Shown: positions 6,090 through 13,214, numbered from the stretch's first letter. The stretch: 14,789 nt of DNA from Trueperaceae bacterium (GCA_003567075.1 PXAU01000118.1:1-14789), one strand, 5' to 3'. Made by a program: numbers and translations. The notes: generated by a model from the sequence alone, not told the origin.

Positions 6090-6923
6090 ATGGAACTGAC
6101 CGCGACCGCCCTCGATCCGATCGTCGCGCTGGCACTGAACGTGCTGGCCGCCGCCGCCATCCTGGTACTGGGTTGGCTGGTGGCAGGCTGGCTCGAGCGC
6201 ACGGTGCGGAGCGTCGTGAGCCGCAGGCCCACGATCGATGCCACCCTCGCCGCCGTGGCAGCGCGCATCGTCCGCGCACTGGTGTTGCTCTTCACGCTGG
6301 TGGCGGTGCTCGACCGCTTCGGTGTGCAGACGACCAGCTTGGTCGCGCTCATCGGTGCCGCTGGCCTGGCCATCGGGCTCTCGCTGCAGGGGGCCTTGTC
6401 CAACGTGGCCGCAGGCGTGCTCTTGCTGACGTTGAGGCCCTTCAAGGTCGGCGACGCGGTGCTGGTGAACGGCGTCGCGGGCATGGTCGAGGACGTCGGT
6501 CTGTTCATCACCAAGCTGCGGAGCTTCGAGGGCGTGGTGGTGTTCATGCCCAACGGCTCGGTATGGGGCAACGCCGTACAGAACTTCAGCAGGGCGGAGC
6601 GGCGCCGGGCGGACATCACCTTCGGGATCAGCTATGGGGACGACATGGTGGCCGCCATTCAAGCGATCCGGGCCGTCTTGGCCGAGGACGAACGCGTGCT
6701 GGCCGAGCCCGAGCCGGTGGTGGCCGTCGATGGCTTGGGCGACAGCTCGGTCGACATCCTGTGCCGCTTCTGGACCCTGCCGGCGGACCTGTTCACCACC
6801 CGCTGGGCGATCACCCAGGCGGTGAAGGCGCGCTTCGACGCCGAGGGCATCAGCATCCCCTTCCCGCAGCGCGACGTGCACCTCATCACGGTGCCGAGCG
6901 AGGAGGGTCGACCGGCCGCGTGA
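6090..6923 (+). CDS. mscS: Small-conductance mechanosensitive channel, MscS family
   Basis: This 277-residue protein forms heptameric tension-gated channels in the inner membrane that release solutes on hypo-osmotic shock. Three membrane helices are seen (about 11-35, 57-76 and 84-112). The third carries the pore signature GLSLQGALSNVAAGVLLL followed by RPFKVGD, close to the E. coli MscS pore helix. The beta domain has PNGSVWGNAVQNFS (154-167), and the C-terminal domain ends with GISIPFPQRDVHL as in MscS. Length matches the minimal family form (E. coli MscS is 286 residues). ATG 6090 has a strong GGGGAGGA Shine-Dalgarno. Two hairpins precede it, and its last 38 bases overlap the 3' end of the MFS gene on the opposite strand. 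Confidence 0.95.
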   Translation: MELTATALDPIVALALNVLAAAAILVLGWLVAGWLERTVRSVVSRRPTIDATLAAVAARIVRALVLLFTLVAVLDRFGVQTTSLVALIGAAGLAIGLSLQGALSNVAAGVLLLTLRPFKVGDAVLVNGVAGMVEDVGLFITKLRSFEGVVVFMPNGSVWGNAVQNFSRAERRRADITFGISYGDDMVAAIQAIRAVLAEDERVLAEPEPVVAVDGLGDSSVDILCRFWTLPADLFTTRWAITQAVKARFDAEGISIPFPQRDVHLITVPSEEGRPAA

Positions 6924-8139
6924 GCGGCAGGAAGCGCGCCAGCGCCACCAGCACCACCAGCGCCGTCGCCGCCAGCGCGGCCGTGAACGCCAGCGGTGGG
7001 TGCTCGCCGGCCACGCGCGGGAACGCCCCGATCAGGGTTCCCAGGCCCCACTGCAGCAGCGCGCCGCCGCCGATGCCGAACAGGTTGACCGCGGTGACGG
7101 CGCGTCCGGGCATGTGCGGGAAGGCGTCGCGGGCGAGCGCGTAGGACAGCACGTTGCTGGCGCCGGCGACGCCGGTGACGGTCGCCAGGACCTGCAGCAG
7201 CGGCGTGGGCCAGGCGGGCGTCGCCAGCAACCACAGCAGCAGGCACAGCAGGAACGCGGCTGCGCCCGCCGCCGTGGCGCGGGCGAGACCAAGGCGAGCG
7301 GCGAACGGCCCGCTGCCGAGGAAGCCCGCCGTCACGCCAAGGCCCAGCGCCAGCAGCACATTCCCGGCGGTGAGCGCATCCAAGCCCAGGCGCTGCGTGA
7401 GCAACGGTCCCGCCCACAGCCCCTGCCAGGCGAACAGGCCGCCCGTGACGGCCAGAGTGAGCGGCGCGAAGCGCCAGAAGGCGTCGCTGCTGAAGACCTC
7501 GGCGAACCCACCACCGGCGGTGGCGCCGACGACGCCCGTACCGGTACGCGGCTCGCGCGCGTTGCAGGCGATCGCCATCGCGGCCACGAGCACGACGAGC
7601 GCCCCCCAGGCGAAGACGGCGCGCCAGCCGAAGGCCCCCGCGAGGTACGCCAGCGGCGTCGCGGCTGCCAGCGCGCCCAGCGAGCCGAGGCCAACGAAGA
7701 GGCTGGAGACGGAGGCGAAGGCCGTCGGTGGGAACCAGGCGGCGAAGGCCTTGAGCGCGCCCATGAGGACGCCGGCCATGCCGAGGCCGATGAGCGCGCG
7801 ACCCACCGCCAGGCCGGTGACGCTCTCGGCGGACGCGAACACGAGGCTCCCGACGACCGCTGCCAGCAGCAACCCCGGCGTCACGAAGCGGGCCCCGTAG
7901 CGGTCGAGCGCCGAGCCGAGGGGGAGTTGGACGCTGGCGAAGGTGAGGAAGAAGAGGCTGGTCATGAACCCCAGCGCGCCCGCGCTCAGACCCACGTCAC
8001 GCGCGAGGTCGTCGGCGATCACCGCGTTGGTCGAGCGGTAGAAGAACGACAACAGGTACGCCAGCAAGAACACGACCACGACGGTCCAGCGGCGGCGGTC
8101 GGCGCGGTTCGACATGCTGCCGTCCGCCCGGTGCGACAT
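6886..8139 (-). CDS. Major facilitator superfamily transporter
   Basis: This 417-residue integral membrane protein has about twelve hydrophobic helices. The conserved loop between helices 2 and 3 reads LGSALDRYGARFV, matching the MFS motif A pattern (G-x-x-x-D-R-x-G-x-R). Helix 1 with FFYRSTNAVIADDLARDVG resembles anion or carboxylate-type MFS carriers, but no substrate can be assigned. ATG 8139 was chosen over the internal ATG at 8115 because a TAGCGT -10 ends 6 nt before 8139, giving a leaderless start, while no Shine-Dalgarno precedes 8115. The 3' end overlaps mscS by 38 bases on the opposite strand. It diverges from the baeRF-like gene. Confidence 0.88.
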   Translation of the reverse strand: MSHRADGSMSNRADRRRWTVVVVFLLAYLLSFFYRSTNAVIADDLARDVGLSAGALGFMTSLFFLTFASVQLPLGSALDRYGARFVTPGLLLAAVVGSLVFASAESVTGLAVGRALIGLGMAGVLMGALKAFAAWFPPTAFASVSSLFVGLGSLGALAAATPLAYLAGAFGWRAVFAWGALVVLVAAMAIACNAREPRTGTGVVGATAGGGFAEVFSSDAFWRFAPLTLAVTGGLFAWQGLWAGPLLTQRLGLDALTAGNVLLALGLGVTAGFLGSGPFAARLGLARATAAGAAAFLLCLLLWLLATPAWPTPLLQVLATVTGVAGASNVLSYALARDAFPHMPGRAVTAVNLFGIGGGALLQWGLGTLIGAFPRVAGEHPPLAFTAALAATALVVLVALARFLPLTRPVDPPRSAP

Positions 8140-8145
8140 GAACGG

Positions 8146-8151
8146 ACGCTA
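8146..8151 (-). promoter_or_regulatory. -10 element TAGCGT of the MFS gene (leaderless)
   Basis: TAGCGT on the minus strand fits TAnnnT and ends 6 nt before ATG 8139. No Shine-Dalgarno is present. The -35 region is weak (TGGAGC at 17 bp spacing). Confidence 0.5.
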
Positions 8152-8213
8152 CCACCGCGGCTACGGCCGCTCCAGGGTGACCAGGCCGACGGCGGGGTGT
8201 GAGCCACGGGGCG

Positions 8214-8219
8214 TACCAT
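8214..8219 (+). promoter_or_regulatory. Possible -10 element TACCAT for the baeRF-like gene
   Basis: TACCAT lies 54 nt before ATG 8274 and would give a leader of about 45 nt carrying the Shine-Dalgarno. No -35 is evident. A GTACC repeat 11 bp further on (8213-8217 and 8224-8228) overlaps it and could be an operator or chance. Confidence 0.3.
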
Positions 8220-8273
8220 CGGGGTACCAAGGGACCGCTGCACGAGCCGAGCTCCAGGCACGAAGGAGGCTGT

Positions 8274-9428
8274 ATGCGCCACTTCACCAGCGATCGTCTC
8301 GTCGAACTGCTCCATGCCCACGAGCCCCCCTGCGTCTCGCTCTACCAACCCACCCACCGCCACCGTCCCGAGCGCGACCAGGACCCGATCCGCTTCCGCA
8401 ACCTGGTGCGTGACGTCGAGGCCGCGCTGCGGCACGGTTTCGACGAAGCGGACGCGGAGCGGCTGCTGGAGCGCCTCCGGGCGCTCGAACACGACAAGGG
8501 CTTCTGGACCCACCGCACCGAGGGGTTGGCGCTGCTGGCGTCACCCGAGCGCCTCGAGATCGTCGACGTGCAGCAACCGCTGGTCGAGCGTGTGGTGGTG
8601 AGCGACAGCTTCCACGTCAAGCCGCTCCTGCGGGTGCTGCAGTCGGCCGACCGCTTCTGCGTGCTGGCGCTCAGCCGCCGCGAGGCGCGACTGTTCGAGG
8701 GCAACCGCTACACGCTCGATCCGGTCGAGCTCGATGGCGTACCCCTGACGCTCACCGAGGCGCTCGGCGAAGACCGCACCGAGCCGCACCTGACCGTGGC
8801 GTCGTACGGGATGAAGGGCTCGGCTGCCGGCGATCGGGCGATGCACCACGGCCACGGCGACCGCGGTGAAGAGGTCGACATCGACACCGAGCGGTTCTTC
8901 CGGCACGTCGACCGGGCCGTCCTCGAGCACGTGTCGAAGCCGACGCAGTTGCCGCTGTTGCTGGCGGCCTTGCCCGAGCACCACACACCCTTCCGGGCGC
9001 TCAGCCGCAACCCCTTCCTGCTGCAGGCAGGGGTCGAGGGCAACCCCGAGGCCTTCGATGTCGAGGCCTTGCGCGAGAAGGCCTGGCGGGCGCTCGAACC
9101 GCGCTACCTGGAGCGGCTCGAGACGCTGCTGGAGCGTTACGGCAGCGCCCGCGCCCGAGGTTTGGGATCCAGCGACGTCGAGGCGATCGGTCGCGCTGCC
9201 GTCGAAGGCCGCGTCGACGTGCTGCTGGTGGCCGCCGAGCGCGACGTACCCGGCCGTCTGGGAGCGAGCTCGGGGCAACCGGAGCCCGGCAGTGCCCTGC
9301 GCCAGGACGCTGACGACCTGCTCGACGACCTGGCCGAAGCGGTCCTGCGCACGAAGGGCGAGGTGGTGGTGGTGCCGGCGGAGCGCCTCCCCAGCGAGTC
9401 CGGCGCCCTGGCAATCTACCGCTACTGA
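8274..9428 (+). CDS. baeRF-like protein (bacterial archaeo-eukaryotic release factor family, probably family 3)
   Basis: This soluble protein of 384 residues has no membrane segment or signal peptide. Its layout resembles the bacterial eRF1-like baeRF family 3: an N-terminal alpha/beta region opening with a CVSLYQPTHR strand, a middle domain with LALSRREARLFEGNRYTLDPVEL, a glycine/histidine-rich loop (MHHGHGDRGEE), and a C-terminal domain with LLVAAERD and the terminal GALAIYRY. Such proteins are predicted to bind ribosomes in rescue, hibernation or stress response. No GGQ tripeptide of true release factors is seen. ATG 8274 has a strong AAGGAGG Shine-Dalgarno (8263-8269), unlike the leaderless neighbours. 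The assignment rests on remembered family features, so the exact subfamily is uncertain. Confidence 0.65.
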   Translation: MRHFTSDRLVELLHAHEPPCVSLYQPTHRHRPERDQDPIRFRNLVRDVEAALRHGFDEADAERLLERLRALEHDKGFWTHRTEGLALLASPERLEIVDVQQPLVERVVVSDSFHVKPLLRVLQSADRFCVLALSRREARLFEGNRYTLDPVELDGVPLTLTEALGEDRTEPHLTVASYGMKGSAAGDRAMHHGHGDRGEEVDIDTERFFRHVDRAVLEHVSKPTQLPLLLAALPEHHTPFRALSRNPFLLQAGVEGNPEAFDVEALREKAWRALEPRYLERLETLLERYGSARARGLGSSDVEAIGRAAVEGRVDVLLVAAERDVPGRLGASSGQPEPGSALRQDADDLLDDLAEAVLRTKGEVVVVPAERLPSESGALAIYRY

Positions 9429-9524
9429 ACCGAGGACGGCGCTACCTGGGGGGTCGATCAGGCGATCGTTGCAGGCTCGGCGCGCGCCCTTGGGGGATGC
9501 CTGTGCGCACGCACCGCGTCGCCC

Positions 9525-9914
9525 TCAGGCCAGCGGCCGGAGGTCGGCCATCACCTGCCAGCCGACCTCGGCCGGCGAGCGCTCGAGCGCGGCCTGCAAG
9601 GTCTCCACCAGCCAGGGCAGCAGGGCCGCGGGGTCCTCCTCGGGTGGCACGTAGCGCATGACGGTGAGCTGGTAGACCTGCTGCGTCGCGGCGAGGGTGC
9701 CGTCGTCGAAGAACGTGAACGGCGGCGCTGGCAAGGGGTCCCACAGCACGTGGACGTCGCGTTCGAGCTGGCGCGGCAGGTACTCGGCCAGGTCGATCTC
9801 GAGATCGCGCGGGTGCCAGACGTAGCCTTGCAGCAGCTTCAGCGGCCGCGTCCCGAGCGGGGTGCGGTCGTCACCGAGGACCTCGGGGCGCTCACCGTCG
9901 CCACCCCCGCTCAT
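9525..9914 (-). CDS. Hypothetical protein, last gene of the cox operon
   Basis: I do not recognise this 129-residue soluble, acidic protein. It has no signal peptide, membrane helix or cysteine pair. Visible features are a basic segment RPLKLLQGYVWHPRDLEIDL near the N-terminus, a central aromatic stretch (APPFTFFDDG), an LTVMRYVPPEED segment and a C-terminal amphipathic helix (LLPWLVETLQAALER). ATG 9914 was chosen because AGGA lies about 6 nt upstream; a GTG at 9932 would add six residues. It starts 25 bp after the HAD gene stop and runs in the same direction, so it probably belongs to the same transcript. It converges on the baeRF-like gene across 96 bp, where no clear intrinsic terminator is visible. 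Confidence 0.7.
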   Translation of the reverse strand: MSGGGDGERPEVLGDDRTPLGTRPLKLLQGYVWHPRDLEIDLAEYLPRQLERDVHVLWDPLPAPPFTFFDDGTLAATQQVYQLTVMRYVPPEEDPAALLPWLVETLQAALERSPAEVGWQVMADLRPLA

Positions 9915-9939
9915 CGCGGTCCTGCCTGCCACGGGCGTC

Positions 9940-10626
9940 TCATACCCAGGCCGGTCCAGCCACCAAGGAGGTGAGTTCCGGCACGTGAGCGCGCCAGCGC
10001 TCGGCGAACCCGGCAGGGGTGTCGAGCAGGATGCCGCGGTAGCCGAGCGCGCGGCAGACCTCGATGTTGCCGGCGTTGTCGTCGACGAAGATGGTCGCCT
10101 CGGGCGGCAGCGCCAGCGCCTCGCCGAGGGCGGCGAAGGCGCGCGCGTCGGGCTTGCGCGCGCCGATCTCGTTGCTGAACACGAAGCGCTCCACGCGCGC
10201 CATCCGGGGATCGGCGCGGACCCGGTCGCAGAGCTCGGGGACGTTGTTCGAGAGCATCGCCACGGCGTAACGCTGGGGTAGACCGGCGAGCAGTTCGAAC
10301 ATCGCGGGGCGTTCGCGCGCCGCGCCGAGGAAGGCCTTGCGGAAGGAAGCCAGGTCGGCCTCCGCGTGGAGGTCGCGAAGCAGTCGCTGGTGGAAGCCCG
10401 GTAGGTCGAAGGCGCCGACCTCGAAGTGCTCCATCAGCGGGTAGTAGGCCGCGGCGACGTCGTCCTCGTCGCGTCCGAACAACGAGGCGAGGGCCTGCAC
10501 GGCTCGGCCGTCGAAGGTGCCCTCGGTGAACACGCCGCCCCAGTCGAAGGCGACGGCCCGCACGGGGACGCCGCCTCCGTCGTCGCCTCCGTCACGTCGC
10601 ATCGAGCCGTCGAGCACGCCGCTCAC
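9940..10626 (-). CDS. HAD superfamily hydrolase (subfamily IA)
   Basis: This 228-residue protein is a cytoplasmic phosphatase-type HAD enzyme. The four motifs can be seen: the nucleophile D28 in VAFDWGGVF, MLSNN (motif II), the lysine in ARKPDARAF (motif III) and FVDDNAGNIE (motif IV). The DxG form of motif I, in place of DxD, is shared with YihX-like sugar-phosphate phosphatases, but the substrate is unknown. GTG 10626 overlaps the ctaG stop (GTGA), implying coupling. The first ~20 residues are glycine/aspartate-rich, come from a 12-bp near-tandem repeat and precede the HAD fold. GTG 10563, with GGAGG upstream, is therefore a plausible alternative start. Confidence 0.85.
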   Translation of the reverse strand: MSGVLDGSMRRDGGDDGGGVPVRAVAFDWGGVFTEGTFDGRAVQALASLFGRDEDDVAAAYYPLMEHFEVGAFDLPGFHQRLLRDLHAEADLASFRKAFLGAARERPAMFELLAGLPQRYAVAMLSNNVPELCDRVRADPRMARVERFVFSNEIGARKPDARAFAALGEALALPPEATIFVDDNAGNIEVCRALGYRGILLDTPAGFAERWRAHVPELTSLVAGPAWV

Positions 10627-11498
10627 GATTGGCTCGGCGCGTCGCCAGCGACCACGCTCGGTTCGAAGGTGCGGCGCATGTCGCGCTGCGTCACGCTGCG
10701 CGCGTTCTCACGCCGGTACCAGTCGAAGAAGATGCGGGTGAAGGGCACGCTGAAGAAGGCCAGGCCCATCACCTTCATGATGGCGCCCGCCAGCGCCTGG
10801 TCGGCCAGCGGTGACAGCCAGGGGTAGACCCGTGGGGCCACTTCGTACGTGCGGTACACCACGTCTGGCGAGAAGGTGATGGCGGCGAACACCGGCAGCT
10901 GCGCGATGGGGATGGTGAACAGGTACGCCATCTGCAGCAGGTGCGGCGCGCGCGGCAGCTCGGGCAACGGGCTCAGGATGGGCCACCAAAGCATGATCGC
11001 CGTCGCCAGGAACACGATGTGCTCCACGTGGTGCAACGTCGGGTTCATCAGGGCGCCCTCGTAGATCACGGGGATGTGCCAGAGCGCGAAGAAGATGCTG
11101 AACACCAGGAACGTGGTGGTGGGCCGGAGCAGCACCCGGGAGATCGGCGCTATGCGGCGGTTGAGCAGCAGCCGCCGCCACAACCAGGCCGGCACCCCGA
11201 CCAGCATCATGCGCGCCACCACGTACGAGAGCAGCAGGTGTTGGAGCATGTGGGCCGAGAGCAGGTAGCGCTCGGACAGGTCGTGCAGGGGCGAGCCCTC
11301 CACCAGGTAGAAGGTGACGAGCGCGGCTGCGAACAGGAGCGCACGGTTGCGCTCGAAGGGAGCGCCCGGGGCGAGCGTGGGCCGCAGCGGCCCGACCGCC
11401 AGGGCGTACGCCACGGCCAGGGCCAGCAGGCCGCCGATCAGGACCGGATCGGCCTGCCAGCCGACGATGATGAGCGGGTCGTCGGGGATGCGCAACAC
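10623..11498 (-). CDS. ctaG: Cytochrome c oxidase assembly protein CtaG (caa3 type)
   Basis: This 291-residue polytopic membrane protein has about seven hydrophobic helices. It belongs to the Bacillus-type CtaG (caa3_CtaG) family needed for assembly of caa3 oxidase, probably in copper delivery to subunit I; it is unrelated to the Cox11-type proteins also called CtaG. Family features are HMLQHLLL (H83, H87), the ALWHIP motif (H141), HHVEH (156-160) with a following WWP, and conserved histidines in the membrane that could bind metal. GTG 11498 follows AAGGAG by about 8 nt. It lies 23 bp after the subunit IV/cytochrome c fusion gene and overlaps the HAD gene by four bases. Confidence 0.93.
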   Translation of the reverse strand: MLRIPDDPLIIVGWQADPVLIGGLLALAVAYALAVGPLRPTLAPGAPFERNRALLFAAALVTFYLVEGSPLHDLSERYLLSAHMLQHLLLSYVVARMMLVGVPAWLWRRLLLNRRIAPISRVLLRPTTTFLVFSIFFALWHIPVIYEGALMNPTLHHVEHIVFLATAIMLWWPILSPLPELPRAPHLLQMAYLFTIPIAQLPVFAAITFSPDVVYRTYEVAPRVYPWLSPLADQALAGAIMKVMGLAFFSVPFTRIFFDWYRRENARSVTQRDMRRTFEPSVVAGDAPSQS

Positions 11499-11521
11499 GG
11501 CCCTGTCTCCTTAACCCCCCT

Positions 11522-12574
11522 TCACTCCAGCCCGAGCTCGCCGCGCAGCCGGTAGACGTCGCTGGCGCTGAGGCCCTTGCCGCGCTCCGTGGCGATCTCT
11601 TCGGCGCGGATGGCGTCGAAGTCGTCGATGAGGGCGTCGTTGCCCCATTCGGTGAGGGTGTGGTTGAGGACCGCGGCGATGGCGTCGTCGCTGAGTTGCG
11701 GGAAGGCCGGCATCAGGCCGTTGTAGGTGGTGCCGTCGACGACGATCTCGCCTTGGAGGCCGTAGAGCATCATGTCGATCAGGTAGGTGCGGCCGCCGTC
11801 GGCGTTGAAGAGGTCGGCGGCGTGCCCGGCAAGGGGTGGGAAGGCTCCGGGGATGCCGGCGCCGGTCGGCTGGTGGCAGCCGACGCAGCTGGCGTAGGTG
11901 CTGGCGCCGAGCGCGGTGTCGAAGGTCGGATCCGGCGCAGGCGCATCAGCGACCTCGGGTACGTCGGGATCGGGCTCAGCCACGGGCACGTCGGGATCCG
12001 GTACCACCTCAGGCGCAGGCTCCACCACGGGCTCCGGTGCCATCTCGGCGACCGGCTCGGGTGGGTCGATCACGACCGTGACGTCGGGTTCGGCGGCGGC
12101 GGGCGGTGTCACCACCAGGCTGCCGTCGCGCGGCCGGGGTGTCCCAGCGCGGCTGGCCAGCGGCCGCGAGACGCCATCGCTGTCGATCAGCTCGCGCCGC
12201 TCCGCGCCGAGCGGGTCGGGTTCGGTGGGCACCTCGGCCACCTGCTCGACGGGCGCTTCCTGCGCCACCACCGGCGCCACCGCGCGCGGCAGCAGGAACA
12301 TCGCCATCAGCACCACGAAGGTGCCGATGCCGATCACCACGCCCGAGGTGAAGAAGCCGGTGTAGATCTTCGGATCGTCACGCAGGTGCATGAAGAACCA
12401 GATGACCATCCAGAACTTCGCCACCGACATGACGATCACCCAGAAGAGGATCCAACCCGAACTCATCCAGGTGGGGGGGAACTCGACGATCACGTACTCG
12501 ATGAAGGTGATCACGCCCAGGATGAGGGCGATCAGGATGTAGAGCCCGGTGCCTTTGTGCGTCCCGTGTGCCAT
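11522..12574 (-). CDS. Cytochrome c oxidase subunit IV fused to a cytochrome c domain
   Basis: This 350-residue fusion combines two oxidase modules. Residues 1-97 are a prokaryotic subunit IV (COX4) with three membrane helices (about 10-30, 41-62 and 73-95) and the FMHLR signature at 61-65. Residues about 98-218 form a low-complexity linker rich in Pro, Glu, Asp and Val, with PDPDVP repeated. Residues about 219-315 are a class I cytochrome c: CVGCH at 230-234, an FPPLAGH segment and the likely axial M288 in GLMPAFPQL, with a helical tail to 350. An odd number of helices with an inside N-terminus puts the heme domain outside, where it could pass electrons to Cu-A. In usual caa3 oxidases the cytochrome c is attached to subunit II. 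ATG 12574 is preceded by GAGG within the ctaE stop region, 10 bp away. Confidence 0.92.
   Translation of the reverse strand: MAHGTHKGTGLYILIALILGVITFIEYVIVEFPPTWMSSGWILFWVIVMSVAKFWMVIWFFMHLRDDPKIYTGFFTSGVVIGIGTFVVLMAMFLLPRAVAPVVAQEAPVEQVAEVPTEPDPLGAERRELIDSDGVSRPLASRAGTPRPRDGSLVVTPPAAAEPDVTVVIDPPEPVAEMAPEPVVEPAPEVVPDPDVPVAEPDPDVPEVADAPAPDPTFDTALGASTYASCVGCHQPTGAGIPGAFPPLAGHAADLFNADGGRTYLIDMMLYGLQGEIVVDGTTYNGLMPAFPQLSDDAIAAVLNHTLTEWGNDALIDDFDAIRAEEIATERGKGLSASDVYRLRGELGLE
11961..11998. repeat. Direct repeat inside the fusion-protein linker
   Basis: ACGTCGGGATC occurs at 11961-11971 and again at 11988-11998, a 27-bp period that encodes the duplicated PDPDVP of the Pro/Asp-rich linker. It looks like a short in-frame duplication. 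Confidence 0.6.
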
Positions 12575-12584
12575 CAGCGCCGCC

Positions 12585-13214
12585 TCAGATGAACTCGACC
12601 AGGTAGACGACCGTGAAGATCACGATCCACACCAGATCGACGAAGTGCCAGTACAGACCGGCCGCTTCGAGGTAGACGTCGTCCTTGCTGGTCCAGGGCT
12701 TGACGTAGGAGGGGACGAGGATCGACAGCAACCAGATGATCCCGATGGCCACGTGCACCCCGTGCGTGCCCGTGAGCACGTAGAAGGTGGTGCCGAACAG
12801 GTTTCCCTGCAGCGTGAGGCCCATGTCGACGAAGTGGATGAACTCGTACACCTGGAAGCCGAGGAAGACGCTGCCGAAGAACGCCACCCCGGCGGTCCAC
12901 AGCCGGAACTTGGTGATGTCGTTCTGGCGCAGCGCGTGCAGCGCCAGCACCATCAGGAACGACGACATGAGCAGCACGAACGTGCTGACCGTGGTGAGCG
13001 GGATGTCGAGCACGTCGGTCGGGAACGGGCCGGTCAGGCTGCGCCCGCGATAGACGAGGTAGGTGCCGAGCAAGGTGCCGAAGAACATGATGTCGGACGC
13101 CAGGAACACCCACATCATCAGCTTGATGTCTGGCAGGTTGGTGCTCTTGTAGGTGCCGTGGTGGTCGGTGTACCCGGTTACGACGGACGCGCCGGAAGCG
13201 CTCTGCACGCTCAC
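12585..13214 (-). CDS. ctaE: Cytochrome c oxidase subunit III
   Basis: This 209-residue subunit of the heme-copper oxidase has five membrane helices (about 31-52, 71-92, 103-123, 146-166 and 186-206), the short form usual in bacterial caa3 oxidases. Family motifs are FLASDIMFFGTLLGTYLVYR, FYVLTGTHGVHVAIG and the terminal GLYWHFVDLVWIVIFTVVYL. D41 stands where many family members have glutamate in the SE.MFF motif. GTG 13214 overlaps the subunit I stop by four bases (GTGA), so translation is probably coupled. The subunit IV fusion follows 10 bp downstream. Subunit III stabilises the catalytic core and proton uptake. Confidence 0.96.
   Translation of the reverse strand: MSVQSASGASVVTGYTDHHGTYKSTNLPDIKLMMWVFLASDIMFFGTLLGTYLVYRGRSLTGPFPTDVLDIPLTTVSTFVLLMSSFLMVLALHALRQNDITKFRLWTAGVAFFGSVFLGFQVYEFIHFVDMGLTLQGNLFGTTFYVLTGTHGVHVAIGIIWLLSILVPSYVKPWTSKDDVYLEAAGLYWHFVDLVWIVIFTVVYLVEFI

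Noticed and set aside
5607..6881. Long minus-strand open frame (424 codons) across the FtsB-like gene and mscS
   Set aside because: The composition is a His/Gln/Arg-rich shadow typical of antisense frames in GC-rich DNA, while the plus strand carries recognisable proteins with ribosome binding sites or coupling.
7000..8202. Long plus-strand open frame (400 codons) opposite the MFS gene
   Set aside because: Low-complexity Arg/Gln/Glu/Gly content with no recognisable domain; the minus strand has clear membrane helices and MFS motif A.
9429..9524. Terminator between the convergent baeRF-like and unknown genes
   Set aside because: Only weak inverted repeats (for example the self-complementary GGCGCGCGCC at 9479-9488) and no T-tract; I see nothing supportable in this 96-bp gap.
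11660..12592. Plus-strand open frame (310 codons) opposite the subunit IV-cytochrome c gene
   Set aside because: A His/Asp/Gly-rich antisense shadow; the minus strand shows CxxCH and COX4 motifs.
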